Below are positions 12,481-24,345 of a stretch of DNA of 64,000 bases, in pieces. The stretch is taken from the NCBI GenBank assembly GCA_009617715.1, contig VTFK01000371.1:398271-462270 (forward strand), read 5' to 3'. Origin of the DNA: Plectrocnemia conspersa. Taxonomy: Eukaryota; Arthropoda; Insecta; Trichoptera; Polycentropodidae. The notes beneath the pieces are model-generated. The model made no database searches and was not told the origin of the DNA. It saw only the letters and a program-made list of their open reading frames with translations. The stretch's first letter is position 1, and the number at the start of each line of letters is the position of its first letter. Made by a program: the position numbers and the translations under genes.

Positions 12481-13719
12481 CGTATCACAACTAGGAGTTG
12501 CAAAAATACCAGAATTTTTTATACAAAAACAGTCAATAACGGTATTGCCATTAATATTATTATTTTAATTAATTGCCGAAAAAATTATCCAAGTACCGCT
12601 CGCATGATTCATCATGTTTATTGATTAGCAAAACCAAAGCAACTATTATTTCGTTGTTTAAAATATTTTAATTACAAATTATTTTAATTAAAACACTTAA
12701 ACTTTACTATAAAAAAATATTTTCAAAAATACGAGCTTTTAAATTAATAAATCTATGAAAATATCGCTTAGATCAACTGCTTCTGAATGCCTCCTACCAG
12801 GGGCCAGAGCATCACTCGCCAATTTATTCCATTATTTTTTGTCAGTTACGATTATCCGAAATGGGAAAGAAGTGCGTAGAAAATTGTAAATCTGTTTGTT
12901 CAAGATGAGATATAAAAAAAAATCAGATTTATATGATCGATGACTATGATATTTATGTGACGAAGGTGTGGTTAATTTTATTTTAATTATTGCATATTTA
13001 ATATTTATTTGAGAAGATCTCAATAATATTTATTTTTAAGGGCCAGAGGGCCTAGGTTGGACTTTTGAGAAACTCCCCAAAGGGGATTGTGTTTATATAA
13101 CTAGAGATCGATGAGCTTTATAACGTTTTATATATTGTACATTAAAATAAATTTTGAACAAACTGTAAAATGCTTAATGCAAATTCTGCTACACAAACCC
13201 ACAGAATGGATCATTTGGGACGAGTTTAAAATTGCAATATGGGTATTAGGTTATACAACTGCAACATGTATTGTATATTTATATATATATATACGTAATA
13301 CAAGCGTATATTAAATAAAATAAAAATACAATACACTCCTACAGTGGAATGTCGAATTGAAAAATCCCGAGAGTCTGGAAAATTTGTATTTTACGTGTAG
13401 CATTTCTTAACATATGTACATTTGTTCATGCTGAAATTATTGGCAAACTGACAAGATTTAAGGCCATCTGAGATTCCATTGTGCATTTTTTACTATAACA
13501 CAATAAAGGCCAGGATTATATATTGATGTGATGTCAAACGAGGGTTTAATCGTATGATATATTAATCTGAGAACAGTTATAGTGCAAAAGGTTACCTTAA
13601 TTTGTCAAACATCATTTAATATTACAATATTAATAATAACTATTACAATAATCACAAATTATATTTTTGTATTTACTGCGAATAGTTAACTGCTGTTTTA
13701 TTAGTTAAACGTAAAGCGT
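12481..13719. other. AT-rich DNA, nothing firmly recognised
   Basis: A short G+C-richer patch at 13040-13095 (AGGGCCAGAGGGCCTAGG and CTCCCCAAAGGGGAT) contains small inverted repeats; otherwise it is featureless. Confidence 0.5.
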
Positions 13720-14225
13720 TCAATGAATTTAACTTTTTTCTCTGAGCCTGTTGAGATACAACAAGCCTTGTTGTGTCGTGTCGCATTCCGCATCAATGGG
13801 CGGAGTTCGTTATGCAAATATTATTTTTCGACAATGCAAAATATATTTTTTCGATTACCGAATAATTTTCGCCATTGTAAATTCATCCGAAACGAATTAA
13901 ACAAGGCGGCCGCGGCGTTAAACAAACACACGCATGGCGTGTCACCCCTTCACATATTAATAATGCGCACCAAAGTACCGGGGGTAGCCAGTGTCCATGA
14001 ATAATTCAATGCTTTCTGCGTTCATTAATTCTTCTTCGGGAGCTGCGCCCCCGGAGCCCCAAATCCCGTTGACTGAGCCTCTTTCCACCGTTAATATTAC
14101 ATCACGTGAACGTAACCAGTCTCACCTCCGCGTAATCCATGACCCGCGTTCACAGGTGAGCTAGATCAATTTTGAATGAGTCGCCCGTGGGTAACGCCCG
14201 TCAGAATGCGGGATTAGCCTAAGCC
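13720..14225. other. G+C-rich non-coding island with octamer and CACGTG sites
   Basis: Contains a perfect POU octamer ATGCAAAT (13812-13819) and CACGTG (14103-14108) in a 500-bp block of raised G+C. TTCACAG followed by GTGAGC near 14146-14158 also gives an acceptor/donor juxtaposition, but without a good pyrimidine tract. A 93-codon frame at 13723-14004 resembles no family and is probably chance. Confidence 0.45.
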
Positions 14226-14523
14226 GGATATGTTTTAAATATATTTTTAAATTAGCTAAAAGTGCAAATTATTTCATTTCAAAATAAAAGATTTATTATT
14301 TTATTTCAATGGGTATTCGATACTTCTTAAAAATCGCAATAAACAGCAAATGACATTTATATAAAAATAAAAATAAGACAAAGTTGACATGTCAAGGAAT
14401 AATTCAGAAATGGCTGCTTTCAATTTTTGCTTTCGTTTTGGGAAAATATTCAAAATTATTTTTGATTAATGTTTTTTAACAGACATAAATAAAGCAAGTT
14501 CATAACAATATAGTATCATACTG

Positions 14524-14692
14524 GCAACGTCACAAATGAGCGCGGACAAATGGGCGTGCGTCAAAAGAGCGCTGCATTATAAGCGCTACGTCATAAGAGC
14601 GTTTACCAAAGTAGCGCTGTAACAAAATAGCGTGCGTTAAATGCGCAGACAGCCATATGAGCGTTTGACAAAAGAGAGCACGTCATAAGAGC
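14524..14692 (+). repeat. Degenerate ~16-bp GAGCG tandem array
   Basis: About ten successive units fit the pattern GTCATAAGAGCGCT or GACAAAAGAGCGTT with drift, for example near 14563, 14591 and 14680. Each pairs an A-rich half with an (A)GCG core at a spacing of 13-20 bases. No coding frame runs through it. Confidence 0.65.
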
Positions 14693-14700
14693 GCAAAAAT

Positions 14701-15660
14701 ACTTTGAGAAAATCAAGTAAAAAATATATTAGGAATTAGGTATACAAAATATATGTAAATTGTGAGAAATTTCAAAAAATAAAAATTCACGAGATATAGG
14801 CGGTAAAATTAGTATTTTATGTGCCAGAGCGTAATGACTATTAAAATGATTAGTCAATAAAAACATTATTATTTAATAATTATTATGTACATACTCAAGT
14901 ATGGCTCCCCATCCCCATACGTACGATATACATATATTTTTATTAAAATGAAACGCTGGTTTTGAATTTATCATTAGATTCGTTCTGTAATGTTTCATTA
15001 AATTGACAAATAATTGTCTTCTCGACTAGCAATAAATGCGTACAGTTATAGGGCAGGTATATTAATTATATGCGATAAATAAAATAAAATATTCAATTTT
15101 CACAGCATCGCGGTTGGATTTTGGGGTCCTTCGGCTTAAGAAATTGCTGGAAGGAACACGAAATTCACAAAAAAAAACTATAATCGTATTCGCGAAGAAT
15201 TTAGGTCTCAAGTAATAACACATTAAAACTAAATATCAGACTAATAAAAGAATCATAAAGATTCACCAATTACTACTGTAAGTCTTATTATCGTAAACAT
15301 AATTTTAATTTTAATTTTAGTATTTAAAAAATCGTAAGTAACTTCCTTTTTAATAATTATACAATATGATTAAATTGAATTTAGCAAAATGAATGTTTTA
15401 ACTATAATTAGATTTTAATAATATTTTTCATATAAATAAACTTGAAATCTTCGACATTATACTTTAAATAGGTCAACAACAACAGCAAGGTGACCTTCGT
15501 GTTACTCTCGCAATAAAAAAACAAACAAGTTGCATTAAAATAATTCGAATTAGAGATAAATATTTTAAAAATAGACAAAGAGGTGAATGGCATTTGTTAT
15601 TTTTAATGATGCATAACCTTGAATTGTCTGGATGCATCTAGAAATATTTAAAAAAAAAAG
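14701..15660. other. AT-rich DNA, nothing recognised
   Basis: A/T-rich with short mixed patches near 15105-15190; no features supported. Confidence 0.5.
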
Positions 15661-15668
15661 TAGCTATG

Positions 15669-15680
15669 CGACCGCGGTCG
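15669..15680. repeat. 12-bp perfect palindrome CGACCGCGGTCG
   Basis: A G+C-only-core palindrome in AT-rich DNA, about 220 bases left of the large hairpin at 15899-15935. It could mark the other end of a small inverted-repeat element, but the two sequences are not the same. Confidence 0.7.
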
Positions 15681-15898
15681 TAAACAGTCGAATAAATTGT
15701 TTTGTTACATTTTTCTCGAATAAGTGTTCTCGTTCATATTTTTTTATAATAATATCCATTTCGATGTTTTTAATTATAAAGTGATAGTGTAATACAGTGT
15801 ATGTGTTACAATTAAGCAGTGTATAATTCAAATTAGTGTTTATAATATTGTTAATATGCAAGGCACCGTTGCACCAGTGTTTTTTCACGGCGTGCAAC

Positions 15899-15935
15899 CG
15901 TCCCTTCCCCCGCGAGTCCCGCGGGGGAAGGGACG
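15899..15935. repeat. G+C-rich hairpin, perfect 16-bp stem, 5-nt loop
   Basis: Left arm CGTCCCTTCCCCCGCG (15899-15914), loop AGTCC, right arm CGCGGGGGAAGGGACG (15920-15935), perfectly complementary. It is the most G+C-rich short block in the window. It might be a structured transposon end or a recombination-prone site; the role is unknown. Confidence 0.85.
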
Positions 15936-15960
15936 CCGATTGACCGCGAGGATATTTGCA

Positions 15961-18220
15961 ATTCTAGGCATCATGCGGTTGACAAGGTAACGTCTTTCTA
16001 ATTTTATATGTCATATAGTTAATCCTTTGCGTTTGTAACTCGACAATTGGTCGACATCGAATTCCAAGCGTTGCACTCGTACGTCGACGAAACTTGAAAT
16101 GCATTTATTGGCTTTGTGTTGGAGCTAATTTTGCCAATTTTAATTTATTAATGGTAAAAAAACTACATTTAATTCAATAATAAATATTATTTTGAGATCT
16201 ATAAAATATTTTAATAAAAAACAGATTTTTTAATAATCCACAATGTAAATATATTCACTGTATTGTATTTTTTCTATTAAGATTAAATAATTTTGATTAT
16301 ATTTAAGTCAATATTTTAATATCATATATTACGGTTTTTCTAAATTGTTGATTTTTTAAAATGTTAGTAATAACAAATTTTTGCCTTAACAACATAAGAT
16401 TTTTTAGTCGCAATTTGTGATTTTCAACAAGACTTTTTCTTCAAATCTCACGTGGGTAAATCACCTATTAGCGATTTATCATATTTTTCTTCCGATTTTT
16501 TAATTTTTATTAAATTTTTTTTTTAATTTTTATTTTGGAACATCTGATTTATTTCTATGTTAGAGTTGCTTGCTGATCCTAAGAGTTGAATACCATACAT
16601 TTAAATCGACTTAACCCCTTGCACTCAAAAGTGATTTTGTACAAAGTAGGTTATATTGATATATGAATAAAAACAGACATTTCTTATTATAGGATAATAT
16701 TTTGTAGTCTTCTCATGTACTACTGGCTAACGATCAATAGCAAGAAACTAATTCATTTATTTGATCACTTATTGTAAAATATTTTAACTGGCTTAACAAT
16801 ATATTTAAACCCAATTACAATAAAATATAAAAGAATTGCCCTTTTATTTTGATCTGCGTGACGATATATATCTGCAATGTAACAATTTCTGAGACGGTAG
16901 CCTCAAACGAAGATACATATTAAATATATTGTTTTTCAATTTATTTTATTATAAATATTAAAAATAAAACAATTTATTTCTTACGACATATTTCTTGAAA
17001 AATTTCTTACAATATAAATATTAAAGGATCTAAAATCAGTGTTTTATGGATTGTAGAAAATAAAATTATTGATAAACTTGAACTGATTCGTCAGTGACGA
17101 TTTTAAGACCAGATACTTAATATTTCCGATAGTTTCCATTTTAGTGTTTTAAATTAGGGTTGACTTTTTTAGTTTTGTTGCTCAGATCATTAATTGCTCA
17201 ATTTGTATTATTATGCAACATCCAAAATAATTAGAAAGATCGGTCATTTCTCAACATATTTCGAAGGAATAAAAAGTTACAATTATGGCGAGGAAAAAAA
17301 TAATAAATATAATAACAATTTGAACGATGATTCTATGAAAATATCCTTAAAATATAAATTGAGTAGTAGGTTGATATTGATTTTTTTCATAGCCATTACA
17401 TTTTTTTTAGTTTTATTATAATAAAATTAATTGTGAGCTTAGTTTGAATATATTGTAATTAATCACTACATATTTTAATTAATCATATCATATTGTAATT
17501 AATCATAGAAAAGCGAGTAGTTTTTTAAAGTAATTTGTATTAAAAACATATAAATAAAAAAACACATTTTTTATAGTGTTACAACAATATATTAAATTTA
17601 TTCATTTCTACATTCATATATATGTATATGATCAAGATTTTGAGCGATCGGTTGACTTTTTGTCTAAGAAACAAATTACTACAAAAACAGGATATTATTT
17701 TATCATTGCCACTATATATATATATATAGAGTTTCAAAGTAAAATAGCCTTGATTAAGCCCCCAGTTTTGGTTGTTTTCGCAAAACCAAATTTAATGCCT
17801 TCCAAAGTTAGCGTTCGAATCTTATTTGTCTCGGCTCGGATTGCCTATACTCCCGCGGTCACTGAAAATTTATACGAACCTTAAGAGAACGAACTAAGAA
17901 ATATTTACGCCCTTAGAATTAAGACGTTTTAATTGGCTACGAAGTTAAGAAGAGAGAGAGACCTTAATCTAGGATTTGTGCTGTAAATTTATTCTTGTTT
18001 GCGCCGAAATGTTTCTTTACCTATATAAAGTATTTTTAATGAACTATGAATTATAAAAAATTATGCTTGAATTTCTAAAGATGACAACTGATTATTTTAA
18101 TTAATATAAAATAAAAATATATTTATATATGTATTGGAAAATACATTTTATATAAATAAACAACTAGATCATAAGCTAAAAAGTATTTAAATTTTAGGTT
18201 ATAATTTACTTTTTGAAATA
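15961..18220. other. AT-rich DNA, nothing firmly recognised
   Basis: One piggyBac-like solo start (TTAACCCCTTGCACTC, near 16610) lacks a partner. A mixed-composition patch at 17755-17940 has no known homology that I can see. Confidence 0.5.
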
Positions 18221-18257
18221 TTCAAACTTACTAAATTCGTCTTCTCTTTGTTCGCAG

Positions 18258-18291
18258 GTACGTAGATGTTAAATTTTACTGTTCGATTAAG
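18258..18291 (+). promoter_or_regulatory. Candidate recursive splice site with 34-nt recursive exon
   Basis: A pyrimidine-rich tract (18239-18253) ends in GCAG at 18254-18257 and is followed at once by GTACGT, a fair 5' splice site, so acceptor and donor abut as at ratchet points of long insect introns. A branch-point-like TACTAAA lies about 25 bases upstream of the AG. A second, stronger donor (AAG then GTAAGG) sits at 18289-18297, which would define a 34-nt recursive exon. The strand is the same as the dpr exon and the site is about 45 kb upstream of it. All this is read directly; the function is inferred. It could also be the acceptor of an unknown small exon. Confidence 0.4.
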
Positions 18292-18299
18292 GTAAGGTG

Positions 18300-18560
18300 T
18301 CTTTTTAACCGCAATGTTACGTGTGGGTTTATTCTCGCTCTTTATTGTTATTCACGGACCATTTTTGTATAAAAACCTACAAAATGGTGTCGGCGAAACG
18401 AGGCGTCTAACAGGGTCGGGTAAAAGCACAATAGGGTCTGGGGGCAAAAATCGGAGCACAGTTAAATTACTACTAATTTCCTTGACAAAGGAAAAGCCGA
18501 ATCACAACTGCGCTAGCTGCAGTGTACACTCGACCAAAGCGGTTTCCTTAAAATTTTACT
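18300..18560. other. Mixed-composition non-coding island after the candidate ratchet site
   Basis: Balanced sequence with CpGs from 18340 to 18540, directly downstream of the acceptor/donor pair. The 82-codon plus frame (18314-18562) matches no family I know. Confidence 0.35.
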
Positions 18561-21060
18561 GAACATTTCTTAAAATTATTTTATTTTTACTAATCATTTT
18601 TATGGAAAACTAATACTTTAACTAATAATTTTAAATGTGTAATGGAATAAGTATTAAAGAAAAAATATCATTTTATAAAGTTTTAATATTACATGAATAT
18701 TTTTTTTTAATTCCTAACTTTTTGGGAGCACCTGCACTTTTTATTAACAGCGCAAACATTTTTATATTTCGCTATCGTCAAAAATCTAACCAATAATTTT
18801 ATGAAAGTTCAAAAGATAATTTATCCACTGCCATATATAATTAAATCAAAATACACTGACAGTTTCTCGAAGACTTTGAGATCCAATTACCGTTCGCATG
18901 TTAAACGCAATCTTTGAATTGGGTTGTTTATTAGAATTTAATTATTAGAGATGGATACTAAAATTTTACCTTAAAATATACTTTGAACAATAGCAATACT
19001 TTTACACTGCTACACATTTTATTTATCTCAATGGTAAAATAATGAAAATATATATAAACTAAATAGACTAGCTTCAGTATTATCAAAAGCAGTGTCATGC
19101 TTCTGTTCACACATTATTCTATCTTAAGTACAATCCTTAACTAGAATCACAGACATGTAATTAAGTTATATATGTATTACAGCAAATTTTGCCTTTAGTG
19201 TCTCTCAAGTCTACCTTTTTATGTTTAATACTGACTTGATTTTACCTGCTATTAATGATAAAATAAATGATAAAAAATACATGCATCTCTAAAGTAATTT
19301 TCTGACACAATTACCATTTTTTCTTGTTTCTCATAACGCAAATGCATCTGTCTTAAATTAAATGAGATTCTATAAATTTAATCCTATTCCTAATCCTAAA
19401 GTCCATAGAAAGATTATATAATAGGCATTTAAACTGATAGAGTTTGTGTTATGAGAATTTTAAAACTTAACTAAATAAAATGTAATTTTATCTATTTTTT
19501 TTGTCAAGTGAGTTCTCTAAAAGCTCTCTAAAAGCAAAAAATTGAGTATCGTTTGTTTTTGTCATTCGTTAAGTTAGTATTTAAGAAGTTTTTAGACCTT
19601 ACTATTAAATCACGACATGCATTAAAATAATTACAAAAAATTATAAAAAAATTCACTGCCCTAGAAATTTACAAAAGAACGTCGTGTTAAAAATACTATA
19701 TTTTTAAATTGCTGTACTAAAATTTTTTCTAGAAGCAAATTAATATAAAATTAAAAACAATAAAAAATAGACGTTGTATAACTTAGCTTAATAAGATTTG
19801 CCGCCATTGTGATATATAAACCAATTATTAATGCATTATAGAAAAAAATACAGTTTTTCAACGTCACAAAATTAATATATTATAAAACAATTTTCCAGCT
19901 TAACACGCGAAAGCGATTGCGTCATGATTTTCCTCTCTCGAGAAATTTTTATGATTTTTTTCAAGCATAAAAGAAATACATAGACAAAAAACGCTTATCC
20001 CATGTGTCCTTGAACCCTTTTTTTCATCCAGAATCATTCCCCAAAGGTCGACGCACGTCAGTAACCATTTTCTTTAGCAAAGTCACATATTCCTGTGGGT
20101 CCCATTCAATCGATAGTATCGAACATCATCTTCAGGTGAAAGTATAAAAAAGAAAATGCTTTTAAATTTTGATCAAAAATACACTAAATTAAGTATCGCC
20201 TAAAATTATTAATTAATATGAAACGAAATTAATACTATTATTTAGTTTTTAATTTATATGTTTTTATCGTTAAATTTATTTAGTATTTCTTCATCGTTTT
20301 CTAAACTTTTCTATATTTTAGTATTACATCATTTTCTTGAGAGATTTTAATCTTTATCAATGCACAAAATCAATTGCTAATAACTTAATAAGATGCTTTT
20401 TTATTGTAGTATATCTATAACATATCTATTAATATTTTTTTCAATATATTATATACAACTTTCAATAATGTGATGTTTGTTCTTAATTTATGAAATCTCA
20501 AAGTAGAATATTGTATTAGTTTTCTGTTTTCCTTGTGGTTCAAGATTTTAGTAGGAAAATCTTGATAATGTATCATTATTATTATTTTTAATAAAATACT
20601 GCAAATCACAAATAGTAGTTTTAGAATATATTTCTTAAGATTTAGAACACTAAAAGCTTCTTGCATTGTGGTTACACTATCGAATTTCACCAAAATATAC
20701 GTATATTAATAAGAGCAAACTCAACATACAACAAATAATATATGGGTTAAATTTGTGTTAGTTACTATTTCTTTATTTAAATGCAAGTTAATACTTTTTT
20801 TTATATATTTGATTTTTATCTATAATATTATTATAAAGAAACACATTTTAAAAGCTTAATGGTTGCGTGATTAATCGTTAAAGCTTTGCCTTCAATAATA
20901 AATATATAAAAAATAATAGCGTTTCAATGCACATTTAAAATTTAATGTTAAAACCTCATTAAAAAAATTCTCTTAAAGGAGTTTCACGTTATTTTAATCC
21001 TTATTTGTTTTCACTGATTTTTTATTTTCATTTTTAATACTATGAGCTGAAAACAGTTTA
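18561..21060. other. AT-rich DNA with one weak island
   Basis: Mostly A/T-rich. A moderately complex patch at 19895-20140 has CpGs and no frame. A short 11-base duplication (CTCTAAAAGCT) occurs near 19515-19530. Confidence 0.5.
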
Positions 21061-21075
21061 TGATCAAAGAATTTT

Positions 21076-21190
21076 TATACGACCTAGATCGATTTTAATT
21101 ATTCATCATTAGAAAAATCTAGAAATACCAGATATATACGACCTAGCTCGATTTTAATTATTCATCATTAGAAAAATCTAGGTATAACAA
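21076..21190 (+). repeat. 59-bp tandem duplication
   Basis: The unit starting TATACGACCTAG at 21076 repeats from 21135 with only a few differences (CTAGATCG versus CTAGCTCG), each copy carrying ATTATTCATCATTAG. A third, degraded echo (GATCGATCGGAATTAAAAATT) follows near 21200. Confidence 0.85.
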
Positions 21191-21974
21191 ATATGTGATG
21201 ATCGATCGGAATTAAAAATTATATAATCCCAATAAAAGATTTTAATTTATTTAAAAATTTAAAAACATCAAGGTCCGTATGGGATTCGAATCCAGGTCTT
21301 TCAGATCAATAGTCGGAGACCTATTTTACTATTTTATCGTAATTAACAAATTAGCAACAGATTTAGATTCAAAGACTCTTTCTAGATATACAAATATTTC
21401 AATTTCTGTATTTTATATTAATTTAGATCTTATTTTAAATTATTCGCAAATTTTCAGAGATGATTATATAATTATTAAGATCGGAATAACGTAGTCTGAA
21501 AGATCTAGACTTATATCTCAGAGACCACGGATTCAAGTCACGGCAACAGACTCGAAATTATATTTGTAAAAATGCACTGTTATTAAAATCATTCCCAGCT
21601 GCAAAGTGACATACATTGATTATATGTTATATTATACATAATAATTTATATTAATCTGTATACATGTCACCGATTTCTAGACTAAAAAATCTGGTGCTTA
21701 ATAATTAATTGTAATTAGATAATCAAAATCTGACTGACTTACTTATTAAGTACTTTTGCTATTACTATTATTTTTGCGCTTCCATCAAGTCAAGTTTATC
21801 TTAAGTTAAATTTGAGTTTGAACAGAAAATAGACGTTTTGCATCTGATTCAGTTTCATGGACATTTTAGAGCAGCATATAATTTCACCTGCGTCTATCAG
21901 TTAAACTACATAATGCTGTAGAAATATTTATTTATTAGTAAAAATATCTTTATACTTATTAAAATTAAACTTTA

Positions 21975-22605
21975 CGGAAAAATAAATGCACGTTCCATCC
22001 AAGTTGCGTCTCTATAGAATTGTGTGGTCTGACAGTGTCATGCTGAAACATAATGCTCCTTCTATGGTCAATTCTAGCTTTTTCCTGTCGATTGCTTCTT
22101 TCAATTTGCTTAATTAAAAACAGTACTTAAGTGACATCGATGGTTTTGTTGGGTGGCAGTTCGTTGTGTACGATACCCTTCCAATTCCACCAGATACACA
22201 ACGTCTCCTCGTTTTAATCTAATTTAACATTACTGACTCGCTTCGCTGCGACTATGATATTTTTTAACTAACGTTGATACACTTTTTATTTTCAGTGATC
22301 AGTTGTTTAAGAAAAAAAAATCATTTTCCTTAAATTTAAGTAACGAATCGTAAGCAGAAATTTAGTCCGATAATGTGTATCGCATTAGCGAGCTTCTTGA
22401 CCATCAAAAGCTTTCTTTAATGCTTTGAAACCGTAATGAAAGTTATTTTTACAGCTTGAATATTATCCACAATTATTCGCTGCAAGATATATCCTTCATG
22501 TCAAAAGTATCCTCTTTAAATTTCCGAAACAACTTTCTGTATGTAAAATTATTTGTAACGTCTTTTCACAAATTCATGAAGCGTATTTATGTTCGACGAG
22601 CATAT
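21975..22605 (-). pseudogene. Mariner-family transposase fossil
   Basis: Read on the minus strand, fragments appear in transposase order: FRKFKEDTFDMKDISCSE (N-terminal DNA-binding part, about 22480-22535), ITENKKCINVS (about 22270-22300), IWWNWKGIVHNELPP (about 22155-22200), and IMFQHDTVRPHNS (about 22015-22055), which corresponds to the mariner catalytic block HQDNARPH and keeps its Asp. Stops and frameshifts separate all blocks, and the segment with the first catalytic Asp is missing or unrecognisable. TIRs were not found. Assignment to mariner is from these motifs; it is long dead. Confidence 0.7.
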
Positions 22606-22689
22606 GACTAAAATGTTTTTTATTTTCTAATATAATAAATACAAGGGATATCACGTTTCAGAAAAAAAAAAAATTTTTTAAATTTTTTT

Positions 22690-23110
22690 ATTAAAAATGT
22701 CGTTCCTCAAACTTTTCTCCAGTAGGTACCAATTCAATTGACTGTACCGTTTTGGCGGCGTATTGTGCTAGTCAAACGGGACGGTTCCTTTATCATTCAA
22801 ATTAGCCACGACCAGGCCAGATAAACCTGAGTACCCTTAGGTACACACGTACCCATATCTCACACATACACTTATGTCCCTTCAAGTGGTTTTATGTACG
22901 TGTGTATGTTCAACACGCCATAAGTCTACGTCCGATTGGTGTCTTGGTGTGGCCAGCCAGGACTCGTAATTACCTTTTCCGTAATTACTTTTGCATGAAA
23001 CACACCTTGGTGAAAGTAAAAAGGTCAAATAATACAATACGGGTATTTTTAAGGGCCGTTATTACGTTATCGTTATTATTACTTTTGGCTTTTTGAGAGC
23101 TAACGTGCGC
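22690..23110. other. G+C-richer non-coding island
   Basis: A block of raised complexity with repeated GTACACACGTACC-like and ACACTTATG motifs near 22840-22910. It contains two weak TAG/GTAC acceptor-donor juxtapositions (near 22725 and 22840). No coding support. Confidence 0.35.
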
Positions 23111-23379
23111 TTGACGTTTTAATTAAATACGGGTGGTTTTTAGATGTTTTTTTTGTGATCATTAAATTCATCGTTATTAACTGGCACAATATCCGTTGAA
23201 ATATCAATGAAAATCTATCATAATTTACAATCAACTCTGAGATAAAAGTTGGGAGATAATATTCTCTATAGAGTCTATTTTAAATTTTTATTTTTAGATA
23301 ACAGATATTTTGCAATTTATCTTATTTATTGATCGACCTTATTTGCATTCCAACGTTATTGATTGTTGTTTTAATAAAT

Positions 23380-23620
23380 CACGCAGCCTTCTAGGAACCG
23401 GATCCTTTCTGCGCTTATCTCTCTAGTCGGTGAAAATCGAAGGATGCTGGAGGAGACCGATTTACATCCAGCGATGATGAATCTCGCGTCTGGAAAGAAT
23501 AAAATATCAATTACTCACTCGCCGCTTATCCCAGAGCTGTCGGGTACCTTTCATTCGCGGACCCCTAGCCCAAAAGGGATATTAATTCAGGCATGTGATT
23601 GCCTACGGGGGGATATAAAT
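23380..23620. other. G+C-richer non-coding island
   Basis: Balanced composition with CpGs between 23390 and 23590; frames are short and unmatched. Candidate conserved element by inference. Confidence 0.35.
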
Positions 23621-23999
23621 TGAATTTGCCATAAAAAAAGATCGAATAGTAATCTCCATAGGTGCTGAGCAACAACTAAAACAGCATAATCCATCACTTG
23701 CATTCTCTAAGATTGATAAAAAAAAATAAAGTCGGTCCAATAAATCGTTAGTTTTAACTATATGATTAATTTGTATTTTTAAAGCAATAATCTACATTTA
23801 TTAACTGAAAGGTCGTGTAGTTTTCTATATATCTTTGTTGCACAGTAAAATAATTAAACATTAAATGTTATTTATTTATCCAGTTTTAATTTTTTTAATA
23901 ATCACTTATATTATAGATAGCCGTAGTATAATAATAATAATTTACATAAGATATTTCAGTCAGCATATCAGATTTTTTACTTTACTCTAAAACAATAGA

Positions 24000-24345
24000 A
24001 TAAGGGAACGCTGCCTTTGATTTTATACCTCTCGATTGATTCGTTTTTATTTCATTCTTTCAAAAGGGGGGACAATAATGGGATTCGTGCGGTCAGGAAG
24101 GGGTACCAAAAGTCGGCCGTGTTTTGTTCGAAGCTTGCTTGATAAAGGTACTACGTAGGTAATCGAGCGAGTGCGCCGAACCCTTTTTTGGCTTAACTTG
24201 GCCCACGGATATTAGTAAATTTTCGGACGATATCACACGTTCAGCCCAGGGGACGCTGAAGCAAAAAAATGCCAAAAAATAAAGGGATTTACGAAATCGA
24301 TGCGTGACATAAAGAGGCTTAGCAGGAGCTTCACCAAAATCACCT
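24000..24345. other. G+C-richer non-coding island
   Basis: Contains AAAAGGGGGGACAATAATGG near 24062 and a CpG-rich stretch to 24255. The minus frame at 24093-24275 shows no family resemblance. Confidence 0.35.

Noticed and set aside
16605..16640. piggyBac-like start TTAACCCCTTGCACTC
   Set aside because: No matching inverted end with TTAA found on either side.
21270..21300. tRNA-like T-arm GGGATTCGAATCC
   Set aside because: The stem bases around the loop do not pair and no acceptor stem or anticodon arm can be drawn, so it is not a tRNA gene.
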